NCBI RefSeq assembly: GCF_024518835.1
Contig: NZ_JANIGO010000002.1
Span: 625,522 to 689,521, forward strand
DNA from: Limnobacter humi
GTDB taxonomy: Bacteria > Pseudomonadota > Gammaproteobacteria > Burkholderiales > Burkholderiaceae_B
Direction: 5' to 3'
Length of the DNA: 64,000 bases
Of this stretch, positions 10,006 to 24,377 are shown in pieces; position 1 is the stretch's first letter, and each line of letters opens with the position of its first letter. The position numbers were made by a program, and so were the translations under genes. A model generated the notes under the pieces. The model made no database searches. It was given only the letters and a program-made list of their open reading frames with translations, and had not been told where the DNA came from.

Positions 10006-10728
10006 CTGTCGCTGCCGAAGGGTTTCAAACAGGCACACCGAGCTGGCCACCGACACGTTCAGGCTTTCCACACTGCCCACCATCGGGATCTGGATCAACT
10101 GATCGCATTTGTCTCGGGTCAGTCGGCGAAGGCCATCACCCTCTGCACCCATCACCCAGGCCACAGGGCCCTTCAGGTCCACATCGTACAGTGTGCCATC
10201 GGCCTCGCCCGCCGCACCAATGCACCACACGCCGGCGTCCTGAATCTCTTCCAGCGTTCGCGCCAAGTTGGTCACCATGATGACTGGCAGCGTTTCAGCC
10301 GCGCCGCAAGCCACCTTCGACACCACAGGGGTAATGCCCACGCTTTTGTCTTTGGGTATCACCACCGCCTGCACCCCGGCTGCATCAGCACTGCGCAGGC
10401 AGGCACCGAGGTTGTGTGGGTCGGTAACCCCATCGAGCACCAACAGCAGGGTGTTTTTGCCGTTTCGCTCAATAATCTCGAACAGGTCATTGCTCTTGGT
10501 GATTTCTTTGGCAAACGCCACCACGCCTTGGTGCTGGCGGTGCCCTGCAGCTTTTTCCAAGCGTTCAGCATCCACACCGGTGGCCTTTACCCCATTGGCT
10601 TTCACTTTATCGATCAACTGCTGCATGCGCTTGTCTTTGCGGGACTGCTCGTACAGCACCTCATCCACACTGGACGGCGCTGTCTTCAGGCGCGCAAGCA
10701 CTGCATGAAAACCATACAAAATGGCCAC
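9994..10728 (-). CDS. rlmB: 23S rRNA (guanosine-2251-2'-O)-methyltransferase
   Basis: The protein is 244 residues. It methylates the ribose of G2251 in the peptidyl-transferase P-loop. The N-terminal SpoU substrate-binding domain starts MAILYGFHAVLARL. The SPOUT knot carries LVLDGVTDPHNLGACLRSAD, AWVMGAEGDGLRRL and VESLNVSVASSV, all three catalytic/SAM motifs. It lies 83 bases downstream of rnr on the same strand, the widespread rnr-rlmB pairing. Its last codons lie in a 13-bp tandem repeat. Confidence 0.96.
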   Translation of the reverse strand: MAILYGFHAVLARLKTAPSSVDEVLYEQSRKDKRMQQLIDKVKANGVKATGVDAERLEKAAGHRQHQGVVAFAKEITKSNDLFEIIERNGKNTLLLVLDGVTDPHNLGACLRSADAAGVQAVVIPKDKSVGITPVVSKVACGAAETLPVIMVTNLARTLEEIQDAGVWCIGAAGEADGTLYDVDLKGPVAWVMGAEGDGLRRLTRDKCDQLIQIPMVGSVESLNVSVASSVCLFETLRQRQFAR

Positions 10729-10811
10729 GGGATACTCCGGAATCAGGATTGAATTGGGAATGCCGGTTTACAGCAGGTGCGCACGCCCATGCGAGCGTGC
10801 ACACCGTCTGC

Positions 10812-13313
10812 TTATTTTTTTCGGCCTGACCGCATTTTAGACCCGGAAGCCGGCTTGGCTTGGGCTGTGCGCTTGGCTTTCTGGATTTCTTCCTTGCGTT
10901 TTTTTTCGGCAGCAGTCCGACTGCGGCTTTCCGTGGCGGCCCGCTTTTTGTTACTGCCACGGGATGCACCACCGGATTTGTCGACCTCGGGTGGCAAAAC
11001 CGGGGCTTTTCGCCCCCCCTCCTCGACCGCCGTTGCCAGGGCCTCGGTGTTGTTGCGACGCCCACCTTTCTGGGTTTTACCAGACGGTTTGGTTGTCGGC
11101 TCTTTGAACAGGGATTCAAACTTCACGCCCTGGACCAGCCGGAACTCAATTCGACGTGCGTCCAGATCCACCCGGGATACCTGGACGTGGATGGGGTCGG
11201 TCAACCGGTAGCGAATGCCACTTCGCTCGCCGCGCAATTCGTGCAGGCTGTCGTTGTACTGGAAGTACTCATTGCCCAGTTCACTCACGTGCACCAAACC
11301 TTCCACATACAGGGCATTCAGCGTAATAAACAAACCGAACGAGGTCACGCCGGTGACATTGCCCAGGAAGGTGTCACCAACACGCTCTTTCATGAAGAAA
11401 CATTTCAACCACGACATCACATCGCGCGAGGCTTCATCCGCACGGCGCTCGGTCGATGAGAACCAAGTGCCGCACTGATCCCAGCGGGCCATTTCCTCGG
11501 CCTTGTCCACTTTGCGTTTCGGGTTGAAATCCTCAAACTCGCGCTCGTCCAGCGGCATGGGCACATAGCGTTTGCCGGCCAGCAACGCCTTGATGGCACG
11601 GTGCACCATCAGATCCGGATAACGGCGAATGGGCGAGGTGAAGTGCGCATAGGCATCGTAAGCCAAGCCAAAGTGCCCACTGTTGTGCGGGGTGTAAATA
11701 GCCTGCTGCATGCTGCGCAAAATCATGCTTTGTAAAAGCTCCTGGTCCGGGCGACCAATCACCTTTTTCATCAGCGTGGCGTAGTCCATGCTGCTGGGGT
11801 CATCGCCGCCATCCAGCGTGAGGCTCACCGATCGCAGAAATGAACGCAGGTTTTGCAACTTCTCCACTGTGGGCCCTTCATGCACCCGGTACAAGGCTGG
11901 GTGCTTGCTGCGCTCCAGAAAATCCGCTGCACACACGTTGGCAGCCAACATGCATTCTTCAATCAGCTTGTGTGCATCATTTCGGCGCTTGGGCACAATT
12001 TTGTCGATCTTGCCCTCGGCATCCAGCATCACCTGGGTTTCCACGGTTTCGATTTCCATGGCCCCGCGTTTTTGCCGGCTTTCAAACAGCACCTTGTACA
12101 GTGTGTAGAGGTTGTCGATGTCGCCCAATAAACCGTTCAATGATTTTGCCGTCAGGCTTTGCGGGTCGCTCAAGGCATCCCACACCTGCGTGTAGGTTAG
12201 GCGAGCAGCCGAGTGAATCACCCCGTTATAAAACTGATAGGCCTTCAGTGCACCCTTGGGGCCAATGATCATGTCGCAGACCAGCACCAGGCGGTCCACC
12301 TGGGGATTGAGCGAACACAAGCCGTTGGACAATTTCTCGGGCAGCATGGGGATGACCCGACGCGGAAAATACACCGAGGTGCCGCGCTTCACGGCTTCGT
12401 TGTCGATGGGCGTGCCAGGTTCCACATAATGGCTTACGTCGGCAATGGCCACCAACAAACGCCAACCGCCCTTCACACTGTCCGACGGGGTGCAATACAC
12501 CGCATCGTCAAAGTCGCGTGCATCTTCACCGTCAATGGTCACAAACGGCACATCGCGCAAATCAACACGGCCTTTCAAATCCTTGTGTTCAACCACATCG
12601 GGCAGGCTCTCAGCCTGGTTGATGGTGAGGTGGTCAAACTCATAAGGCACATCAAACTTGCGCACGGCAATTTCGATTTCCATGCCGGGGTCATCCAGGT
12701 CGCCCAGCACTTCGACCACACGGCCGATGGGCTGAGAGTGGCGCGTGGGTTGCTCAACAATTTCCACGGTCACCACTTGGCCAGGAATGGCCTGCCCCAC
12801 ATCCTTGGTGCTGACCAGAATGTCGTGCTTGATGCGCTGGTCCTCGGGCACCACAATCAAAATGCCGCGTTCGGACACCAACCGACCGACCAGCTTGTTG
12901 GTGCGTCGCTCGGTGACTTCCACAATGGTGCCCTCGGGCTTGCCGCGGTGGTCAGTCCCCGTAATTCGCACCAACACGCGGTCGCCATGCAACACTTTTT
13001 GCATCTCTCGCGGGCTAAGAAAAATATCAGGGCCGCGGTCATCCCGGTTCAGGAAACCGAAGCCATCGCGATGGCCAAGAACTTTGCCAGCCACGAAATC
13101 CAGCTTGGTTGACAACAATAGAAGGCCTTTTCTATTGGGCATCAGTTGACCATCACGCTCCATGGCGGTCAGGCGTTTTTCAATCACAGGTATCTGATTC
13201 TCTGTGAGTTTCAGGTGTTCATACACCTGTTCACGCGTCAAGGGATTGGGGCTTTGCCGCAACACGGCGAGGATGTCTTCACGACTTGGGATTTTTATTT
13301 CGTATTTATGCAT
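10812..13313 (-). CDS. rnr: Ribonuclease R
   Basis: The protein is 833 residues. It is a processive 3'-5' exoribonuclease that degrades structured RNA and takes part in RNA quality control. In order: a winged-helix-like N-terminus, cold-shock domains, the RNB catalytic domain with the acidic site DGEDARDFDDAV, an S1 domain, and a Lys/Arg-rich basic tail from about residue 725. The ATG at 13313 is chosen over a TTG at 13319. Neither has a Shine-Dalgarno sequence. The start codon touches the -35 box of the divergent tRNA-Leu promoter. Confidence 0.96.
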   Translation of the reverse strand: MHKYEIKIPSREDILAVLRQSPNPLTREQVYEHLKLTENQIPVIEKRLTAMERDGQLMPNRKGLLLLSTKLDFVAGKVLGHRDGFGFLNRDDRGPDIFLSPREMQKVLHGDRVLVRITGTDHRGKPEGTIVEVTERRTNKLVGRLVSERGILIVVPEDQRIKHDILVSTKDVGQAIPGQVVTVEIVEQPTRHSQPIGRVVEVLGDLDDPGMEIEIAVRKFDVPYEFDHLTINQAESLPDVVEHKDLKGRVDLRDVPFVTIDGEDARDFDDAVYCTPSDSVKGGWRLLVAIADVSHYVEPGTPIDNEAVKRGTSVYFPRRVIPMLPEKLSNGLCSLNPQVDRLVLVCDMIIGPKGALKAYQFYNGVIHSAARLTYTQVWDALSDPQSLTAKSLNGLLGDIDNLYTLYKVLFESRQKRGAMEIETVETQVMLDAEGKIDKIVPKRRNDAHKLIEECMLAANVCAADFLERSKHPALYRVHEGPTVEKLQNLRSFLRSVSLTLDGGDDPSSMDYATLMKKVIGRPDQELLQSMILRSMQQAIYTPHNSGHFGLAYDAYAHFTSPIRRYPDLMVHRAIKALLAGKRYVPMPLDEREFEDFNPKRKVDKAEEMARWDQCGTWFSSTERRADEASRDVMSWLKCFFMKERVGDTFLGNVTGVTSFGLFITLNALYVEGLVHVSELGNEYFQYNDSLHELRGERSGIRYRLTDPIHVQVSRVDLDARRIEFRLVQGVKFESLFKEPTTKPSGKTQKGGRRNNTEALATAVEEGGRKAPVLPPEVDKSGGASRGSNKKRAATESRSRTAAEKKRKEEIQKAKRTAQAKPASGSKMRSGRKK

Positions 13314-13340
13314 TGACAAAAGTTTTTAATTCATTAAAAT
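13313..13340 (+). promoter_or_regulatory. Sigma-70 promoter of tRNA-Leu
   Basis: A perfect TTGACA (-35, 13313-13318) and TAAAAT (-10, 13335-13340) are separated by 16 bases and lie 19 bases before the tRNA. The -35 box shares a base with the rnr start codon on the other strand. Confidence 0.8.
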
Positions 13341-13359
13341 TCACCGCTCATCACCTGTT

Positions 13360-13446
13360 GCCCAGGTGGCGGAATTGGTAGACGCGCTAGGTTCAGGTCC
13401 TAGTGGTGGTAACACTGTGGAGGTTCGAGTCCTCTCCTGGGCACCA
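13360..13446 (+). tRNA. tRNA-Leu (anticodon CAG)
   Basis: An 87-base class II tRNA with encoded CCA. The acceptor stem is GCCCAGG / CCTGGGC. The anticodon stem CTAGG / CCTAG encloses TTCAGGT, with the anticodon at 13394-13396. It has a long variable arm and a TTCGAGT T-loop. It reads CUG codons. A small stem with a GCAA loop follows at 13450-13467, but it has no T-run. Confidence 0.97.
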
Positions 13447-13512
13447 AGCAACAACAGCAATGTTGTTCATCAACTGCGTGCAGTGTACAGCACAAAATCA
13501 CCTCCCCCCGAA

Positions 13513-14010
13513 TCATTTTGAATCCCGGCTCTGGAAATCACGCACTTCGAACGGCTGAACAATCCATGCATCGTCGGTCATCCAGTGCGCTGCAAAGTCG
13601 GGCTTGAACACTGAGTGGGGCTTCACCCAAACCACTGCTGTTTTTAACGCATGGATTGCCGGGTAATGGGCTTGCACGTGGTGTACCAGTGCCTCCAGGG
13701 TGTGGCCCGAATCCGCCAAATCATCCACCAACAGCACGCGCCCAGCCAAATGCCCCACACAGGCCACAGAAGCCGATACCTGCAACACCCCCTGCACCGT
13801 CCCCTCGCCGGCCTCACCAGCACCGTAAGAGGACGCAGCAATGACCGCCATGGGGCACCGCAGTGCACGTGACAAGCCATCGGCCAGAAACAGCCCACCA
13901 CGCGACACACCCAATACCCAATCGGGTTTGAACCCATCGTCTTGAACCTTCGCAATCACCTGGTCAATCAGTTGATGGTATTGCGCGTAATCAACGTACA
14001 GCTTGCTCAT
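13513..14010 (-). CDS. Purine phosphoribosyltransferase-like protein
   Basis: The protein is 165 residues with the type I phosphoribosyltransferase fold. It has DWVLGVSRGGLFLADGLS near the N-terminus and the PRPP loop VLLVDDLADSGHTLEALV at about residues 93-110. The tail ends in a hydrophobic WIVQPFEV, as in xanthine/hypoxanthine-guanine enzymes. It would salvage a purine base with PRPP. The exact base cannot be read from sequence. The ATG at 14010 is preferred to a TTG just upstream. Its place next to purA, beyond that operon's terminator, fits purine metabolism. Confidence 0.8.
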   Translation of the reverse strand: MSKLYVDYAQYHQLIDQVIAKVQDDGFKPDWVLGVSRGGLFLADGLSRALRCPMAVIAASSYGAGEAGEGTVQGVLQVSASVACVGHLAGRVLLVDDLADSGHTLEALVHHVQAHYPAIHALKTAVVWVKPHSVFKPDFAAHWMTDDAWIVQPFEVRDFQSRDSK

Positions 14011-14029
14011 CAAATTCGATCATTGAAAT

Positions 14030-14064
14030 AAAAAATGCACGCGGATTGAACAATCACACGTGCA
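14030..14064 (-). terminator. Terminator of the hfq-purA gene run
   Basis: On the minus strand TGCACG pairs with CGTGCA (14036-14041, 14059-14064), with an inner GATTG / CAATC helix. A run of six T follows. It lies about 50 bases past the purA stop. Confidence 0.87.
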
Positions 14065-14114
14065 CCTTCAGCGGACTGTTCGCGCCCAGCCAATCGGCTT
14101 GGGCGCACCATCCA

Positions 14115-16615
<2,501 letters not shown>

Positions 16616-16747
16616 GGTAATTCCAACGCTTGCGCGTGTTTGTAGTTTCAATGAAGCCAAACGGCAAAAAGGGGCCCCTTCCGCCAATCATGGCGGTGAG
16701 CCCTCACTTGCCGAGGGAGGTCTGCTCTTGATGCGGCTTGAGCGGTC

Positions 16748-16777
16748 GGCGGGCTGGCTGGTCAACCCAAGCCCGCC
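16748..16777. repeat. GC-rich inverted repeat after hflC
   Basis: GGCGGGCT / AGCCCGCC arms lie around a 14-base loop, a few bases past the hflC stop. No T-run follows on either strand, so this is not a standard terminator. It may slow transcription or protect mRNA ends. The gap from here to hisZ (16616-16747) shows nothing else I can name. Confidence 0.5.
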
Positions 16778-16783
16778 CTTCCT

Positions 16784-17653
16784 TCACTTGCCCTGCGACT
16801 GCATGAAGCGGAAGAAATCCGACTTGGGATCGACAACCATCACGTCCTGCTTTGAGGCGAGCGACTTCTTGTACGCCTCCAAACTGCGATAGAAAGAGAA
16901 GAACTCCGGGTTTCGACCAAAAGAAGCATTATAAATGGAAGCGGCCTTTGCATCACCCTCCCCTTTGATAGTTTGTGCTTCTCTATAGGCTTCGGCGAGA
17001 ATCACCTCCCGCTGACGGTCTGCATCGGCGCGGATTTGCTCGGCCTCCGCACCGCCGGTGGCTCGCAAATCGTTGGCCACGCGCTTGCGCTCTGCTTCCA
17101 TGCGGCGGAATACCGACTCACTGACCTCTGGCAGCAAATCCACCCGTTTCAGCCGCACATCCACAATTTCAACGCCAATTTCTTTGGCTTCATCCTTCAC
17201 CTTCTCAACCACGGAGCTCATCACCTGGGTGCGTTCGCCGGAAATCATTTGCGCCACGGTGCGCTTGGTGATTTCTTCGTTCAGGGCCGATTTCACCACC
17301 TGGGTCATGCGGCTGGCTGCCAAACGGGAGTCCCCACTCAAACGCACAAAATACAGGCGTGGGTCGACAATCCGCCACTTAATGTAGGAATCCACCAAGA
17401 GGTTTTTCTTTTCCGACGTGATAAAGCGCTCAGCCTCGGGCGTGTCGATGGTCTGAATGCGCTTGTCAAAGAACGCCACATTCTGGAACGGTGCGGGCAA
17501 TTTGAAATACAAGCCTGGCTCGGAACGCACCTGATCAACCTGACCCAGTGCAAACACAATGGCATATTGGCGCTGATCCACAACATACAAACACGTGTTG
17601 GCGAAAAAAAGACCGACCAATGCCGCGGCGATAACAACAAAAATTCTGGGCAT
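16784..17653 (-). CDS. hflC: HflC, FtsH protease modulator
   Basis: The protein is 289 residues with one N-terminal membrane anchor (about residues 4-24), then an SPFH/band-7 domain (RQYAIVFALGQVDQV, EPGLYFKLPAPFQNV) and a long helical region (EAEQIRADADRQREVILAEA). With HflK it forms a large periplasmic-facing cage around the membrane protease FtsH. It lies two bases after hflK, so the stoichiometric pair is co-translated. Confidence 0.96.
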   Translation of the reverse strand: MPRIFVVIAAALVGLFFANTCLYVVDQRQYAIVFALGQVDQVRSEPGLYFKLPAPFQNVAFFDKRIQTIDTPEAERFITSEKKNLLVDSYIKWRIVDPRLYFVRLSGDSRLAASRMTQVVKSALNEEITKRTVAQMISGERTQVMSSVVEKVKDEAKEIGVEIVDVRLKRVDLLPEVSESVFRRMEAERKRVANDLRATGGAEAEQIRADADRQREVILAEAYREAQTIKGEGDAKAASIYNASFGRNPEFFSFYRSLEAYKKSLASKQDVMVVDPKSDFFRFMQSQGK

Positions 17654-17655
17654 GA

Positions 17656-18951
17656 TTAACGAACTCCTCGATCACGGTTGCGCAAGGCATCGCGCATGGC
17701 ATCCACGTCCTGGGCTGCCCGTGTACTTTCAGCCGATTCACCCTTGGACGGGGCGCTGGAGGCATTGGCGCCATAATTGCCCGTGTTGGCCAGCGGCGCA
17801 GATGGCGTTGTTTTTTCCATCAGCTTGTCCAGCGGCAAGTACAACAATTGGCTATTGCTCTTGGTGTCCACGATGACTTTGGTCACGCTGGAGTAAATTT
17901 CCTGCATGGTGTCGATGTACATGCGGTCACGGGTGACCTTGGGAGCCTTTTCATACTCGCCCAACACAGCCTTGAACCGGGCAGCATCACCCTCAGCCTG
18001 AGCCACCACACGCTCACGATAACCCTGCGCCTCTTCCTTCAGGCGCGCAGCCGCACCTTTGGCCCTGGGAATGACGTCGTTTGCATAGGCCTGACCATCA
18101 TTCTTCAAGCGCTCACGGTCCTGACCTGCCTTCACCGCGTCGTCAAATGCAGCCTGAACCTGCTCGGGTGGCTGCACGTTTTGAACCGTTACACTGGTCA
18201 CCAGGATACCGGTTTGGTATCGGTCCAAAATGGTTTGAATGACTTTGGTGGCCGCCAGCGCAATCTGTTCACGCCCCTCGTACAACACAAAGTCCATCTT
18301 GTTGCCGCCCACCACTTCGCGAATGGCTGTTTCAGCCGCCATTTTCACGGAGTCGTCAGGGTCGACGTTGTTGAACAAATAAGCACCAGGGTCTTTCAAG
18401 CGATATTGAACAGCGAACTGGATATCAATGATGTTTTCGTCTTCCGTCAACATCAGGGATTCGCGCAGAACCTTGCTTTTGACATCATTGCGATAGCCCA
18501 CCTCGATGATCCGCACCTGGGAGCTGTTCACAATTTGGTGAGACTGGATGGGATACGGCATACGCCACCGGAAGCCCGGCGGCTCAGTGTGACTGTATTT
18601 GCCAAACTGCAACACAACGCCTTCGCTGCCTTCTTGCACAATGTGGAAACCACTGGCCAACCAAACCAATACGCCGGCCACAATGCCGAGCACAATCCCT
18701 TTACCAGGGTTGGGCATGTTGGGTGCAGAACCATTGCCACCCCCAAATGGCCCCTGAGGGCCGCCGCCTTTCTTACCGAACAGGCGGTTCAGGCGATTGT
18801 TAAAGTCGCGCCACAACTCATCAAGGTCGGGTGGACCATCTTGACGGCCACCTGGTCGCCGGTTGTCCTGATCATTCTGGTTATTGGGTTGCTGACCGTC
18901 TCGGCCACCGCCCTGGGAATGTCGCCCCCAATCCGGATCATTCATTGACAT
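17656..18951 (-). CDS. hflK: HflK, FtsH protease modulator
   Basis: The protein is 431 residues. The N-terminus is cytoplasmic, low-complexity and rich in Gly/Asn/Gln/Pro (about residues 1-75). One membrane segment follows at about 88-106, then the SPFH domain (EGSEGVVLQFGKYSHTEPPG), a coiled coil (RAKGAAARLKEEAQGYRERV) and a Ser/Ala-rich tail. It pairs with HflC. The start at 18951 is used; a second ATG lies two codons on. It sits between hflX and hflC in the hfq operon. Confidence 0.96.
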   Translation of the reverse strand: MSMNDPDWGRHSQGGGRDGQQPNNQNDQDNRRPGGRQDGPPDLDELWRDFNNRLNRLFGKKGGGPQGPFGGGNGSAPNMPNPGKGIVLGIVAGVLVWLASGFHIVQEGSEGVVLQFGKYSHTEPPGFRWRMPYPIQSHQIVNSSQVRIIEVGYRNDVKSKVLRESLMLTEDENIIDIQFAVQYRLKDPGAYLFNNVDPDDSVKMAAETAIREVVGGNKMDFVLYEGREQIALAATKVIQTILDRYQTGILVTSVTVQNVQPPEQVQAAFDDAVKAGQDRERLKNDGQAYANDVIPRAKGAAARLKEEAQGYRERVVAQAEGDAARFKAVLGEYEKAPKVTRDRMYIDTMQEIYSSVTKVIVDTKSNSQLLYLPLDKLMEKTTPSAPLANTGNYGANASSAPSKGESAESTRAAQDVDAMRDALRNRDRGVR

Positions 18952-18987
18952 GCTGGTTCCTACTGCTCAAAAGTCGTTGTTATTTGA

Positions 18988-20109
18988 TCAGGCCCATTGC
19001 GGTTTGTCGGCCTCAACACCCAAATCCCGGGTTTGAGCGTAAAACCCGGTGGCCAGTTCCGTCAAAACTGCTCTCAATTCAGCCAAGCCAAGCCCATAGC
19101 GGGCACTGACCGCAACCGACAAAATCTTACCATCCTCGCCCCGCTCTACTTCCACAGCTCGCTCGCAGGCATCGATTTTGTTCCAGACAATCATTTGCGG
19201 CACCTCGGCTGCATCAATTTCGGCCAACACCTTGTTCACTTCAGCGATTTGAGAATGGCGCACCGGCGAACTCACATCCACCACATGCAACAACAAGTCC
19301 GCATGCACAGTGCTTTCCAAAGTGGCTTTGAAGGCTTCCACCAGGGAGTGCGACAAATCACGAATAAAACCCACAGTATCGGACAACGCCATGTCAACGC
19401 GGGGCGCCAAATAAACCCGGCGGGTTGTGGTGTCCAGCGTCGCGAACAACTGGTCTGCAGCATAGGCCTTGTCGCTGGCGATGGCATTGAACAGGGTGCT
19501 TTTGCCAGCGTTGGTATAACCAACAATCGCAACGGTGAACTGTCCACGGCGCTCGCGCTGTCGGCGCTGTGTTTGGCGCTGCTTCTGCAATTTCTCCAGG
19601 CGGGCTTTGAGTTGCTTGACCTTGACACCAATCAGGCGACGATCAGTTTCCAACTGGGTTTCACCAGGTCCACGCATGCCAATACCGCCCTGCTGGCCGG
19701 TGAGATCGGCGCGGCTGCGCACGAGGCGGCTGGCGAGGTACTGCAGCTGCGCCAATTCGACCTGCAACTTGCCTTCATGGCTTTTGGCGCGAATGGCAAA
19801 GATGTCGAGGATGAGGCCGGTGCGGTCAATCACCCGCAGGTCCAGCGCGTTTTCAAGATTACGCTGCTGTGCAGGGCTCAGACCATGGTTGAAAATGACC
19901 AGCTCAATATCGTTGGCTTGGCAGTAGTCCCGAATTTCCTGGGTCTTGCCCGACCCAATGAACAGTGCGGAGTCGGGTGAACGGCGCTTGGACGTGAAAA
20001 CGCCCACCACTTCAGCCCCTGCCGAGGAGGCCAACAGTGCGAGCTCATCAATACTTTCGCGAAATTCATCCTGGCCCAGATCGAGGGCCACCAGTGCGCT
20101 GCGGGTCAT
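18988..20109 (-). CDS. hflX: GTPase HflX
   Basis: The protein is 373 residues. It is a ribosome-associated GTPase that rescues or splits stalled ribosomes after stress. The N-terminal HflX domain has GMRGPGETQLETDRR, with an Arg/Gln-rich helix after it. The G domain has the P-loop GYTNAGKSTLFN (about residues 196-207), DTVGFIRDLPH-like switch II (here DTVGFIRDLSH) and NKID. It lies between hfq and hflK, the usual order. Confidence 0.96.
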   Translation of the reverse strand: MTRSALVALDLGQDEFRESIDELALLASSAGAEVVGVFTSKRRSPDSALFIGSGKTQEIRDYCQANDIELVIFNHGLSPAQQRNLENALDLRVIDRTGLILDIFAIRAKSHEGKLQVELAQLQYLASRLVRSRADLTGQQGGIGMRGPGETQLETDRRLIGVKVKQLKARLEKLQKQRQTQRRQRERRGQFTVAIVGYTNAGKSTLFNAIASDKAYAADQLFATLDTTTRRVYLAPRVDMALSDTVGFIRDLSHSLVEAFKATLESTVHADLLLHVVDVSSPVRHSQIAEVNKVLAEIDAAEVPQMIVWNKIDACERAVEVERGEDGKILSVAVSARYGLGLAELRAVLTELATGFYAQTRDLGVEADKPQWA

Positions 20110-20167
20110 TCAATGCCTTGAAAAAAGTTGGGCGAAGCGCAGCAGCACCGGGTCCAGTGAAAGGTGC

Positions 20168-20401
20168 TTATTCTTTAACCTCGGGGGTGAATGTCACCGA
20201 GCGGCCAGGCACCACTGTGGAAATGGCATGCTTGTACACCATTTGCGTCACCGTGTTGCGCAACAGCACAACATACTGATCAAAGGACTCAATTTGCCCC
20301 TGCAGCTTGATGCCGTTGACCAAGTAGATGGACACGGGCACGTGCTCTTTGCGCAGCAAGTTGAGGAAGGGGTCTTGTAACAGTTGCCCTTTATTACTCA
20401 T
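20168..20401 (-). CDS. hfq: RNA chaperone Hfq
   Basis: The protein is 77 residues with the full Sm fold: [19 protein letters not shown], the Sm1 strand [18 protein letters not shown] and the Sm2 motif [10 protein letters not shown]. The hexamer pairs small RNAs with mRNAs. The acidic C-terminal tail is short. Directly upstream lies yihY, not the der gene often found there in betaproteobacteria. The 168-base gap therefore probably holds the hfq promoter. Confidence 0.98.
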   Translation of the reverse strand: MSNKGQLLQDPFLNLLRKEHVPVSIYLVNGIKLQGQIESFDQYVVLLRNTVTQMVYKHAISTVVPGRSVTFTPEVKE

Positions 20402-20519
20402 AACAGCTCCAGACTGTGTTGTGATTATTAAATGTCAGAGCTTTTGGCTCGTCACGCTCAGTTTACAGAAAGCGAGAACGGGTGCCAAATTCAAGCCCGT
20501 CTTTTGCTGATAGTGACAC

Positions 20520-20559
20520 CTGTTTTGGGTATTTGGTTCCATATTCGGACCCAAAACAG
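20520..20559. repeat. 11-bp inverted repeat between yihY and hfq
   Basis: CTGTTTTGGGT (20520-20530) and ACCCAAAACAG (20549-20559) are perfect arms around an 18-base loop, starting 10 bases after the yihY stop. It may be a yihY terminator without a good T-run, or an operator upstream of hfq. The rest of the gap (20402-20519) shows no clear promoter by eye. Confidence 0.6.
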
Positions 20560-20569
20560 TCAAAAACGG

Positions 20570-22946
<2,377 letters not shown>

Positions 22947-22963
<17 letters not shown>

Positions 22964-24377
22964 AAACCTGGTACGCGGCATTCCCGGCCTGAAAATCACC
23001 ACAGACCCCGATCCAATAGCGCAAGCCTGCACCGATTGGCGCAAGCGATATGCCACAACAGCACTGGCTGTGGTGGAGCCCCAGACCACCGCACAGGTGG
23101 AGGCATTGGTGAAGCGGTGCGGCGAACACGGGGTTGCGGTGTGCACACAAGGCGGCAACACCGGTCTGGTGGGTGGTGCTGTACCGGTGGCCGATGGTGA
23201 ACATGCAACCCGCCCGCATGTGCTACTCAAAACTCACCGACTGCGTGAGGTATTAACGCTGGATGAAGCCAACCTGACCCTCACGGCAAGCGCAGGGTAC
23301 ACCCTGCATGAAATTCAAGAATTTGCTGCAGCCCATGGCTTGTTGTTCCCACTCAGCCTGGCCTCCGAAGGCACCTGTACACTGGGCGGCAATTTGGCCA
23401 GCAATGCTGGCGGCGTGGCTGTGCTGCGATACGGCAATACGCGTGAGTTATGCCTTGGACTGGAGTATGTGAATGCGCACGGAGAGCGTTGCGGCGACCT
23501 GCGTGGTCTACGTAAAAACAACACTGGCTATGACCTTCGGCATTTGCTGATTGGATCGGAAGGTACGCTGGGCGTGATCACCACAGCCTGCATAAAACTG
23601 TACCCCGCCCCCAATAGCCGCTGTGTGGCCTGGCTGCACGTGCGAGACATTGATGCAGCCGTGCAAACCTTGAACCACATCCAGCAAAAGGCCTTCCATG
23701 AATTGACCAGCTTTGAATGGATGAATGCAACCGCCATCGACCTGGTGCAAAAGCACTTTCCGGCCAAGGCGCCGGTTGGACCTGCTGGCTGCGACCATGT
23801 ACTGGTTGAATTTTCGTCACTGGGCTCAGAAGCCGCTTTGCACGATCACGTGGCCGGTGTACTTGCGGACCTGATGAACGGCAACCCCGCCGTGATGAAT
23901 ATCACGCTGACCAAGAACGCGCGGGAGGCAGAGCAACTGTGGGCCTTGCGCGAAAATATTTCAGAGGCCCAGGCCAAAGAAGGTCTGAATGTAAAGCATG
24001 ACGTGGCGTGCCCAGTGTCTCGGCTGCCGGAATTTCATCACCAGGCGCTGGCAGCGATTGAAGAGGCCGGGCTGAGTGTGCAGCCCATTCTATTCGGGCA
24101 CTTGGGCGATGGAAACCTGCATTTCAACCTGTCGGCGCCAAGTCATCTGGACGCCAAAGTATTTCTGGAGCAGCATCAAGAGGCCCTGAACGACATCGTG
24201 CATTCGGCGATCTTGGCTTGTGGCGGCACCGTGTCGGCAGAGCATGGAATTGGTCAATTGAAGCGGGGACTGTTGAGGGACATCACCGCAGCCCCGACTT
24301 ATCGGGCCTTTGTGGCGATCAAAGCTGCGCTGGACCCTCAAAATCTGTTCAATCCAGGAAAACTGCTGGCGAATTAA
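22947..24377 (+). CDS. FAD-binding 2-hydroxyacid dehydrogenase (GlcD/D2HGDH-like)
   Basis: The protein is 476 residues. The VAO-type FAD-binding domain has VCTQGGNTGLVGGAVPV and GGNLASNAGGVAVLRYGNTRELCLG. The C-terminal FAD-oxidase domain has PILFGHLGDGNLHFN and AEHGIGQLKRGLL. This group oxidises D-lactate, D-2-hydroxyglutarate or glycolate and passes electrons to a quinone or electron-transfer flavoprotein. The substrate cannot be read from sequence. It is the last gene of the wrbA operon and its stop overlaps the convergent gene by four bases. Confidence 0.85.

Noticed and set aside
13450-13467. Stem-loop AACAACA-GCAA-TGTTGTT after tRNA-Leu
   Set aside because: The stem is A+T-rich and no T-run follows, so I did not call it a terminator.
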